DNA of 40,692 nucleotides from Spirochaetota bacterium. Its GTDB lineage: Bacteria; Spirochaetota; Spirochaetia; Treponematales; UBA12059. Shown piece after piece: positions 16,500-24,706 of this stretch; positions within the stretch are counted from its first letter, which is position 1; each line of letters begins with the position of its first letter. The notes beneath the pieces are model-generated. The model made no database searches, had not been told where the DNA came from, and saw nothing but the letters and a program-made list of their open reading frames with translations. A program made the translations under genes and the position numbers. The stretch spans positions 1 through 40,692 of the forward strand of contig JAHIWF010000108.1 of the NCBI GenBank assembly GCA_018815555.1, written 5' to 3'.

Positions 16500-19400
16500 T
16501 CAGAAAAGCACACGCAGACTGAGTCCGAGTGTATAGGAAAAGACAAAAACCTGATATCCGGAATACAGGTGCAGCTGTTGTTCAAGCTGAACGGTAGCGG
16601 CTGCAGACAGATTACCGGCAAGCACATAACGGGATTCATAATTCTCAAGCAAGCTGATGACTATAGGTAAATCCAGACCGGAGCGTTTTACCTGTAGATC
16701 AAGCGACCACAACTCGCGACTGACACCAGACGCATAACGAAGCGCAAACAGCCAATCTGAAACCAGTTCATCTGGCCCTTCCCCACTTTCTGAATATGCT
16801 GTCTGCGGATCCTGTGCAGTTTCTGCAGGGGGGGCATCAATATTTTCACGTAACAAGGTTTTTTCGAGTACCAGGTCGACCAGGCCACTCAACCAGCTTG
16901 CCGCTAATCTTTTGCTTAGGGACCAGCCGATTCCGTGTTGCCAGATTGATTCAGTGCGATCCTGTTCCCAACTACTGCTTAGTTTCAGGCCGGTGCCGCC
17001 ATTTTCCTGGTCATGCCAGAATAATGACCATTTACCGGTTAATACGGGAAGCACGAGATTCGCTTCCAAAAACTGTAATCCTGCAGAGAATGACCAGGCA
17101 TACTCATCCAGTTCTATCGAGCTCAATACAGGCAGAGCCGACTGTCTGGCAAATACATTAACTGCGGCACCAGCCAAGTCGATTTTCATGGTAGAGCTAT
17201 CTGCGACTATATCCTGTTTTCGTTCCAGTTTTCTGGACCAGAGGAAGGAGAGATCAGTCGGAATCAGCATATCAATCCAGCCAAAACCATTTTTTCGTTT
17301 GATGTTTAACCCGGCTGACGGAGAATATTCTGCTGCTGGCAAAGCAGTACTGGCTGTTTCGAATTGGCTGGAAGGCTGAGGCTGCCAAAATTCTGCTATT
17401 GGCAGAAAGCCCCAGACCGGCAGCAAACTACTGGTTGCGTTTAACCAGGATTTAAAATCAGTGTAAAAAGAGTCTGACACTATAGCGAGCTTGGCAGAAT
17501 GACTGCGGGCATACTGCAGTGTAAAATCAAGAAAGCCGGCGGAGAGTATCAGCTTGGCTTGGGCGGACAGGCGCGATCCAGAAAGCCCTTCTGCAATGCT
17601 TTGTTGCGTAGCTTCTACACTCAGCCAGGTTGACGGACCGGCTTCCAGCTTCAGACTGGAGTTTCTGCTGGCTGCAGGAAGCAGCTGACTCGGGATAAGA
17701 TAACGCCAACTGTCCAGCCAGACCTGGCCCCACGCGGCTGCAGGTAAAACTTGCTGGAGACTGGATTGGTCAAACCCGGCTGCTGCATTGAAAATTCCAG
17801 ACCCGAATCCGAATTTCCAGATATCATTGCGGGCTATCTGCTTCAGGCTTCCACTATATGCAGCGGAAGCCTGGATTCCGCTACTCGCCAATTGAAGTGA
17901 AAGTGTATGTGCTAGAGCGCTGCGGATTGGATCATAAGAAAAGTCATGGCCGGCATTCAGGCTGAGTCCCTTCCAGGCGTGTATCATTCCGCTCAACCGG
18001 CTGGTATAGGCCGAACTGAGCGCATTATAGTCCGGCGAAATATAGGGTTCCAGCTTCAGGCCAAGAGTGAGCGGTCCCAGTGGAGCTGAAGCGCGAAAAA
18101 GAGCGCGCATGGCCACGGCTGTACTTCCTGCGTGATTCTCTGCAAAAGCGTTGATTTTGGTATCAAACCAGAGTGCCGGTTCGTCAGTAGAAGTATATTG
18201 CATACTATTCTCTGAATACAGCCCAAAGCCGTTCAGCGGATTGCCCAGCAGAAAAGCGGCCAACTGTAACACTCCGCCCCCAGGATCGTCTGCGTCGATC
18301 CGCAGCATGGTAATAGTTTCCAGCAGACCATCGCGGGAATATTGCAGGGCAGGAACATCTATGGTTGAACCATCAGGCTGCAAGATATTCAGCTCAGCAC
18401 CGGCGGTGCGTAGATCAATTTCAAAGCGCAGCCAAGTGTTGGCCGGTATTTGTGCTAGGGGAAATGAAAGTTCGGCAATTGACTCAGCACCATGCAGCCT
18501 CAGTGTCAACATCGCATCGGCATTGACCATAGACGGTGGAGCATAATGGAGGAAAAAAGATAGGCTCCTGTGGGTTTCCACTCCGGTACTCTCCGGATAA
18601 TGAACCAGTGAAACGGTATCGCTGGTTTCAGCCAGATTAAGCTGCAGTGACGGCTCATTACTTTGTGATCCCGGCAGTTTGACGAAAAAATCCGCCCAGG
18701 CATGGCGCAGCTCCGGCTGATCAGCCAATGTGGTCAACACAGATTCTTCGTCAATCGCGGTCAGCGGCATAAATACAGATGCATAAGGAGCGGACGGTTG
18801 CAGATTGAACAAGCGCCGATACGGAGCCGCATCGCTTTGACTGTACCGGCCTAAAAGCACGGCCTGCCCTACTAGTGGAGATTCAGGATTCTGATACTCA
18901 ATTTCTGCCAGTATATTTGCCCAGACACTCTGCATAGATTCAGTGCTTTCAGATAGTTCTGTCGGAAAAGGCAGCCTTCCGCCAACGGCAAGCCTTCCGA
19001 GCAATTGCTTGCTCAGTTGATGTTCTATGCCCAGCGCCACGGCCAGCGCTCCATCCGAACGATCGGTAGAGAGTGTGCTGTAATGTATCAGTATTTCATC
19101 GCCCGGTGCTGGTGGTGGCTGCAGCTGAATAAGGCCGCTGGCTGTATCGAAGATAAAATTGCGGTCGGAAATTCCATTGCGGTACACCTGGATGGTATCA
19201 GCAATAGCTGCAGTATCGATAGCTAAGCTTTGGCTGCTGACGGCTGCACTGCGTATCCGGATCCGGTATCCCGGCAGATCCGGTCCAGGCTGATACGTGC
19301 TGCTGTCAGAATCGGTGGTACTTTGCGCTTGGTATATCCAGGCATTATCTAAGTAGAAGGGTTCGCTAAATACCGTGTCCGCTGGAGTGCTCAGTGCACC

Positions 19401-20387
19401 GCGAAGCTGAATCAGACCAGGCCCGACTTGTTCGACCTCCCATAATTCTGCAGGCATACCACTTTGTCTTGAAATAATGTCCACAGTAGTAGAAGCCAAG
19501 TCGGTTTGAAGCGCATACAGGTTTTTCAGCTCGAATGGATTGTACGCAGTTGGATCATACAATTGAACAGACTCATACACCATGCTTGAATCGGCATAAT
19601 CCGCAAACAGCTGACCTGTAGCCGTTTTATCGAGCAGGATAGATCCAGTGGCAAGACTGAGGCTGTATTCAGCTGGACCCAGCTCGCGCCGGCTGCCTCC
19701 TTGCAACAAAAACAAGCGGACTGCCGTAAAGGGTGGATTACCGGGCAGGATAAAGGACTTTCCGCGCAGCCACTGCTGTATTTCAATATATTGGGCTTCG
19801 TCTGGGGTTGTGCCGATGAAACGCCTCGTATGATTTTGTATTGTATCCCAGCGCAGCATAGCAAACAAGCGGGTTTTCTGCTGACGCCAGGAAAATTGCC
19901 CTTTCAGACCAAAAGCCCCTGTGAGTGCGCTGAAATTGAAGCCCGGCCAGACAGGGAAATTGATTTCGGAGTTACCCAAGCGGGCTTCCTGAATGATTTC
20001 TTCGTCATCCCCGAAATAGCCAAGCGAAAAAAGCAGATCCGAGACTGTTTCAGTGACACGAGTCTCAAATTGCCATTTCTGATTCAGTGTAAGCAGCACA
20101 TATAAATCAGGAAGCTGCTTAAATAAAAGCGCTTGAGCAGAAAAGGCCGCTCCATCTGCAGCAGACAGAGCTAATGATCCATCGCTCAAGAAAGATATGT
20201 CCCAAAATCCCTGCATCAGTAATTCTACATTGTCGTCATTTCGGGCCAGACTTAGAATACTTGTTGGTGCTTCACCGGGCAAAAGAACCGGAGCGGCAGA
20301 GGATGTTGTTTGTGTATGCTGTCCGGTAGCCAGGGTGGCATACAGGACCCAAAAAACCGCTGTCAGATGTCTTTTCATAGTGCTCAT
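16500..20387 (-). CDS. Large (about 1295 aa) secreted, probable outer-membrane beta-barrel protein, unknown function
   Basis: N-terminal signal peptide 'MKRHLTAVFWVLYATLATGQ'; long alternating hydrophobic/polar segments; C-terminus '...SGYQVFVFSYTLGLSLRVLF' ending in Phe, as in outer-membrane barrels. Start at 20387 or 20378. Confidence 0.65.
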   Translation of the reverse strand: MSTMKRHLTAVFWVLYATLATGQHTQTTSSAAPVLLPGEAPTSILSLARNDDNVELLMQGFWDISFLSDGSLALSAADGAAFSAQALLFKQLPDLYVLLTLNQKWQFETRVTETVSDLLFSLGYFGDDEEIIQEARLGNSEINFPVWPGFNFSALTGAFGLKGQFSWRQQKTRLFAMLRWDTIQNHTRRFIGTTPDEAQYIEIQQWLRGKSFILPGNPPFTAVRLFLLQGGSRRELGPAEYSLSLATGSILLDKTATGQLFADYADSSMVYESVQLYDPTAYNPFELKNLYALQTDLASTTVDIISRQSGMPAELWEVEQVGPGLIQLRGALSTPADTVFSEPFYLDNAWIYQAQSTTDSDSSTYQPGPDLPGYRIRIRSAAVSSQSLAIDTAAIADTIQVYRNGISDRNFIFDTASGLIQLQPPPAPGDEILIHYSTLSTDRSDGALAVALGIEHQLSKQLLGRLAVGGRLPFPTELSESTESMQSVWANILAEIEYQNPESPLVGQAVLLGRYSQSDAAPYRRLFNLQPSAPYASVFMPLTAIDEESVLTTLADQPELRHAWADFFVKLPGSQSNEPSLQLNLAETSDTVSLVHYPESTGVETHRSLSFFLHYAPPSMVNADAMLTLRLHGAESIAELSFPLAQIPANTWLRFEIDLRTAGAELNILQPDGSTIDVPALQYSRDGLLETITMLRIDADDPGGGVLQLAAFLLGNPLNGFGLYSENSMQYTSTDEPALWFDTKINAFAENHAGSTAVAMRALFRASAPLGPLTLGLKLEPYISPDYNALSSAYTSRLSGMIHAWKGLSLNAGHDFSYDPIRSALAHTLSLQLASSGIQASAAYSGSLKQIARNDIWKFGFGSGIFNAAAGFDQSSLQQVLPAAAWGQVWLDSWRYLIPSQLLPAASRNSSLKLEAGPSTWLSVEATQQSIAEGLSGSRLSAQAKLILSAGFLDFTLQYARSHSAKLAIVSDSFYTDFKSWLNATSSLLPVWGFLPIAEFWQPQPSSQFETASTALPAAEYSPSAGLNIKRKNGFGWIDMLIPTDLSFLWSRKLERKQDIVADSSTMKIDLAGAAVNVFARQSALPVLSSIELDEYAWSFSAGLQFLEANLVLPVLTGKWSLFWHDQENGGTGLKLSSSWEQDRTESIWQHGIGWSLSKRLAASWLSGLVDLVLEKTLLRENIDAPPAETAQDPQTAYSESGEGPDELVSDWLFALRYASGVSRELWSLDLQVKRSGLDLPIVISLLENYESRYVLAGNLSAAATVQLEQQLHLYSGYQVFVFSYTLGLSLRVLF

Positions 20388-20431
20388 TACAGGCTATTAT
20401 TGTAGCCGATGAAAGGGAGGCTGGGAAGCCC

Positions 20432-21385
20432 ATGCGTACAAACCGCACTGAATGCCGGCGCGATTACCATTTTGTCATCCTGACTATGGTCGTTTTTTCG
20501 GCCATAGTTAGTGTTGTTGCCGCCGTAAGCGGCAGCATCAGCAGCAACTGGCACTTACGTATGTATTTTTCTATTGTTCAAGCGCTTTTTGACCTCTTTT
20601 TTATCATCGAATTTGTATTACAGCTGGGTGGAATACCAAAACATCCAGGAGTCTCTACGATTAAACAGACAGTAGACAGCATATTGCAGCTGCTCAGTTC
20701 GGTACTGCCTTTTATATTGGTTTCCGGACCATTTATTTTAGGCTGGGCGGCTGGAGATTTCAGCCTCGCTGCCGTACGTGGCTATTGGCTGAGCCCTGCA
20801 CCAATCGCAATGCTGAGTACGGTTACCGCCCTGAGGCTTCTACGTCCCCTAAGGCTGGTTATATCCAGCCTGTCGATTAAAGCAAAGCCTTTTGTCATTC
20901 CGCTGATTTTAGCTGGCTCGGTGCTGCTGGTTAGCCTTGCTGCCATAGTCGTAGATGGATTGGTTCTGCCCGGTTACCGCAAAACCCTTGCTATGCAACG
21001 ACAAGCTATTGTCAGAAAAATGGACGACAACCTAACTGATACGGCAAACGCAAACCTACAGCTGTATGACGATATTTTAGCCTTGGCCATAAACAGCGAG
21101 CTTCTGTACAAAGCCCCTGAAACTACCGAAGTTAAAGCTGGGGACTATGACTACTACAAAATCGGTCATATAGAAGCATGGTTCCATATGACGGCTTGGC
21201 AACGTGCTCGTTCATTGCTCGAACTTGCGCTCAATGTTTGTATTCTAGGGCTATTTCTTGCTCTATGGTCTCTTTACCGAAACTCGCGACAGCGGTCAAC
21301 TGAAGTACAACCTGAAGTCTCCGCAAAACTCATTCGAGGCCGGCCGGTTGGCGAAGAAGAAATCCAGGGAATTTTGGGCAGATGA
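20432..21385 (+). CDS. Membrane protein with voltage-sensor-like (S1-S4) segments, no recognisable pore motif
   Basis: 'LFDLFFIIEFVLQLGGIPKH' (S2-like), 'TALRLLRPLRLVISS' with Arg every third residue (R135, R138, R141), then two more TMs separated by an ~80-aa polar insert. Confidence 0.6.
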   Translation: MRTNRTECRRDYHFVILTMVVFSAIVSVVAAVSGSISSNWHLRMYFSIVQALFDLFFIIEFVLQLGGIPKHPGVSTIKQTVDSILQLLSSVLPFILVSGPFILGWAAGDFSLAAVRGYWLSPAPIAMLSTVTALRLLRPLRLVISSLSIKAKPFVIPLILAGSVLLVSLAAIVVDGLVLPGYRKTLAMQRQAIVRKMDDNLTDTANANLQLYDDILALAINSELLYKAPETTEVKAGDYDYYKIGHIEAWFHMTAWQRARSLLELALNVCILGLFLALWSLYRNSRQRSTEVQPEVSAKLIRGRPVGEEEIQGILGR

Positions 21386-21675
21386 TTGTTTCCATGATGC
21401 AAGTACTCATTGAAATTCCTGAAAGCTTCTCTATCAAAGATAAACGTCAGGTTGTAAATTCCATAAAAGAAACTACGATCAGAAAATTCAGGCTTTCCTG
21501 TGCTGAAGTTGATCTGCAGGATTCGCTTAGATTTGCTCAACTCGGCCTGGCGCTCGTTTCCAATTCCGCTGAATTCGGGGAGAAAGTTATGCAAAAAGCG
21601 CTGGCAGAGATAGAAACCGGCTATCCACTTCGTCTACATTCATGGGAAATACATTCAGAATGTTTCAGTCAATAA
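21382..21675 (+). CDS. DUF503 family protein (YlxP-like)
   Basis: 'MQVLIEIPESFSIKDKRQVVNSIKETTIRKFRLSCAEVDLQDSLRFAQLGLALVSNSAEFGEKVMQKALAEIE' matches the DUF503 pattern; overlaps the upstream gene by ATGA. Confidence 0.8.
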   Translation: MIVSMMQVLIEIPESFSIKDKRQVVNSIKETTIRKFRLSCAEVDLQDSLRFAQLGLALVSNSAEFGEKVMQKALAEIETGYPLRLHSWEIHSECFSQ

Positions 21676-22310
21676 TTAAAACCGGAGCTGTACGGGCATG
21701 CAGCGGCTGCAAGATAATTTTACTGCTAGTTTTAACCGTCATGCTGGTATCCTGCCTGGATATTTCAGCCGCGGTAACAATTACCGAAGATTCTGGCATT
21801 CAAGTACAACTGCGCTATCAATTATCAGCCTTCATGATTCAGCTCGCCAAAACCTCGGACTTTGCTTCTTATCTGCCAGTGCCAGCCAGCTATGATGAAC
21901 TGGTTCAAAAAGTTGGCGGTTTTACCGGTGTAACCATTTCAGAGAACAGTTCGGCTGTAAGCAATGCAGTTCAATGCCAGCTTGATTTCCCGAATATTGA
22001 AACAATGGCAGCATTTTTTGAGTCCCAAGCCCTGGAGCTTATTCCAGGCACTGAAGGGGTGAATGCTTTGCGGCTGATAATAAATGGTCCAGCCTTGGTC
22101 GCCGGCACAATGATGTCCGAGAACAATGAACTCAAATCCTATATCGAAACTGTATTTGCCTCCAGTAATGCTGCTCTCAGCTTTACTGGAGGCGGGTTAA
22201 TTATCAGTGGCACCGGGTTTTCTACTGTGGACAATGTTTTGGTTTATTCGTCCCCAATCAATAACCTAATCTTTATGGAAAATCCTGTTCTTCTTGATTT
22301 ATCATGGTGA
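21660..22310 (+). CDS. Lipoprotein, unknown function
   Basis: Signal 'KIILLLVLTVMLVSC' with lipobox LVSC. Track ORF starts at 21642; start at 21660 also possible. Confidence 0.65.
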   Translation: MFQSIIKTGAVRACSGCKIILLLVLTVMLVSCLDISAAVTITEDSGIQVQLRYQLSAFMIQLAKTSDFASYLPVPASYDELVQKVGGFTGVTISENSSAVSNAVQCQLDFPNIETMAAFFESQALELIPGTEGVNALRLIINGPALVAGTMMSENNELKSYIETVFASSNAALSFTGGGLIISGTGFSTVDNVLVYSSPINNLIFMENPVLLDLSW

Positions 22311-22369
22311 CTCTGCTAGATTTATTACAGCAATAGATAGATAGAAACATGCCCTTTTAGGGAGGCACA

Positions 22370-23524
22370 ATGAAAAAGTATATAGTAGCAATTATATCAG
22401 CGGGATTTTTTTTATTTATGTCTTGTGTATCTAGTCCACAAAGCACAGTGCAACCAGCTGCTCCCACGCAGGATATTACAGGAACTGCCCCGGCTTCCAC
22501 GGTTAAGGCCGATCCGGCTCTTCTTAACGAAATTGAAGCTCTGCGCAGCCAGGCCCGTCAGTCTATAGCCGATAATAAAATCTCTGAAGGCATAAAACTG
22601 TACATATCCGCTATGCTGCGCGCCAGAACCAGCTATCCGGAAATCTTTACCAACCTAAATATGGAAATTGCAGCCATATCCGCCCGCTTAAGTCTGGAAC
22701 CACATGAAGACTGGTTGGGACCAGGTGGTGAGCAGATTAGCGCTTCAACCCGCGAGATCCTTAGTGCTAAATCCATTATGCCTTCAGTATATCTGTACGA
22801 AAATTACGGTTTCGGTAAAGCGGCTATTCCTGATGCGGCCATCCGCTTCGAATTCATAGAAAATAATGGAACACTGGTTCAGACAGTAACTACTGATAGT
22901 TTTGGCATGGCCAATACTACAATTAGCTCAATTGAGAGCTCCGGCAGAAACGCGCATATTCGGGCGTATCCAGTATTCAGCAATGAGGGGTTCTCGTATG
23001 CCTTTAAGGAGCTATACAGAGATTTTGTTTATCTGGCCCCACGAACCCATATTCTGGTTGCAGGCATGGAAAAAACGCCGACAGGAAGCGGCACTGCACC
23101 TCGTAGTATGGATGCTGCAGCTCAATCAATCCGGGATCTGGATTTTGATGTTTCGGTACTTGGGACAACACCAGAAGACCGTAGTTTCAGCCTTGCTATG
23201 AATGGTAATAAAGAGGCTATTGCCATACTTAACAAGGATGGTGAGGCCGGCTATATAGCGCTGCTTTTGCTGGAAATTGATGCACCAACGCAATTGGTGG
23301 TTCAGGGAGTCAGCTACAATATATTTAATACTAATGGCCGCATGACCCTGCGGATTATTCGGACTGACGGCACCGTTGTCTATACCTTACTAAAGGATAA
23401 AGTGCGCGGCCAAGGTGGAAACACGGCAGCCGCCATTGATGACTGTAGACTGAAATTGCAGAATGAAATTACCAACATGATTCGTGATAATAATTCTGTA
23501 ATCAGAGAAGCTTTTCTGGATTAG
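22370..23524 (+). CDS. Lipoprotein with a possible Ig/Big-1-like domain and LPP20-like C-terminus
   Basis: 'MKKYIVAIISAGFFLFMSCVSS' lipobox; 'IPDAAIRFEFIENNGTLVQTVTTDSFGMANTTISSI' resembles Big-1 folds; SD GGGAGG. Confidence 0.65.
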   Translation: MKKYIVAIISAGFFLFMSCVSSPQSTVQPAAPTQDITGTAPASTVKADPALLNEIEALRSQARQSIADNKISEGIKLYISAMLRARTSYPEIFTNLNMEIAAISARLSLEPHEDWLGPGGEQISASTREILSAKSIMPSVYLYENYGFGKAAIPDAAIRFEFIENNGTLVQTVTTDSFGMANTTISSIESSGRNAHIRAYPVFSNEGFSYAFKELYRDFVYLAPRTHILVAGMEKTPTGSGTAPRSMDAAAQSIRDLDFDVSVLGTTPEDRSFSLAMNGNKEAIAILNKDGEAGYIALLLLEIDAPTQLVVQGVSYNIFNTNGRMTLRIIRTDGTVVYTLLKDKVRGQGGNTAAAIDDCRLKLQNEITNMIRDNNSVIREAFLD

Positions 23525-24692
23525 GTTCTGAGTTTTCCGGCTTAGTTGGCTGTTTCAGTAAGCGTGCTCGGGTAAGTGTACCGAGTCCACTCCGGTTAAC
23601 CTCAAAAACCGCCTTCTCCAACTGACCGGCCCGGCTCTCCCGGGTTGTAAATAATTCCGGCTGGCTTACATCCACGTTGAACCCGAAGAGACTTAGTCCA
23701 ATAAGACGTATAGGGCGACCATTCCATTTTTGGTTAAATAATTTCATGGCTTGTGCATAGATTTCATCCATACAGGTAAAGGCAGCCGGCCGACTGGACC
23801 GGGTGGTGAGCGTGGAGAAATCTTCATATCGCAGTTTAAGTTGAAGTCCATTGGCACTATAATTTTCACGATACAGGCGTTGGCTAAGTTCCTGACAGAT
23901 TTGCAAAAGCACCGCGCTGATGGTTTCACTGTCGATTACATCATTGCCAAAAGTTGTTTCGGTTCCGATTGATTTGCTTCGGGCTTCCTGAGTATAGATA
24001 CCAGGATCCTGTCCCCTGCATACTGTAAATAGAAATTCACCCCCTGCCCTTCCGAAAAGCGATTGCAGCAGGTTTAGGTTGTAATCTGCCAGATTGCTCA
24101 CGCTTTTTATGCCCAATTCGGCGAAACGTTCACGGGTTTTTTCTCCAGCACCCCATATATCTCTTAGTGCCAGTGATCGCATAAAAGCTTCCTCTGTTCC
24201 CGGTGGAACCAGTACCAATCCGTCCGGTTTTTTAAGACCACAGGCGATTTTTGCAATATAACGATTCGCCGCTACGCCTATGGATACACTCAGACCACTA
24301 GCACTGGCAACAGCGGCTTTTATCAATAAAGCAGCCTTTTCTGGTGGTCCCCAGAGTCGCTCTGTACCAGTCATATCCAGGCTGGCCTCGTCAATCGACA
24401 CCTGGTGTACATCGGGTGTAAAATCACCGAATAGTTTTATTATAGTGTCGGATATCTCAATGTAGCGATTCATGCGCACAGGGAGAAAAAACGCCTGAGG
24501 GCAGCGTCGATAAGCCTCATTGATGGGCATGGCCGAATGGATACCGTAGCGCCTGGCTTCGTAGGAACAAGTGGACACTACTCCACGTTGGCCGTGCTGC
24601 GCACCGACAACTACGGGCTTTCCTTTTAGCTCCGGATGGTCATTCTGTTCAACTGAGGCAAAAAAGGCATCCAGATCAATATGAAAATACAC
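23502..24692 (-). CDS. dinB: DNA polymerase IV (Y-family), GTG start
   Basis: 'YFHIDLDAFFASVEQNDHPELKGKPVVVG', 'VVSTCSYEARRYGIHSAMP', 'HQVSIDEASLDMTG', 'SVSIGVAANRYIAKIA'. SD GGAG 8 nt before GTG. Confidence 0.95.
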   Translation of the reverse strand: MYFHIDLDAFFASVEQNDHPELKGKPVVVGAQHGQRGVVSTCSYEARRYGIHSAMPINEAYRRCPQAFFLPVRMNRYIEISDTIIKLFGDFTPDVHQVSIDEASLDMTGTERLWGPPEKAALLIKAAVASASGLSVSIGVAANRYIAKIACGLKKPDGLVLVPPGTEEAFMRSLALRDIWGAGEKTRERFAELGIKSVSNLADYNLNLLQSLFGRAGGEFLFTVCRGQDPGIYTQEARSKSIGTETTFGNDVIDSETISAVLLQICQELSQRLYRENYSANGLQLKLRYEDFSTLTTRSSRPAAFTCMDEIYAQAMKLFNQKWNGRPIRLIGLSLFGFNVDVSQPELFTTRESRAGQLEKAVFEVNRSGLGTLTRARLLKQPTKPENSEPNPEKLL

Positions 24693-24706
24693 GTTATTAC
24701 TCCAGC

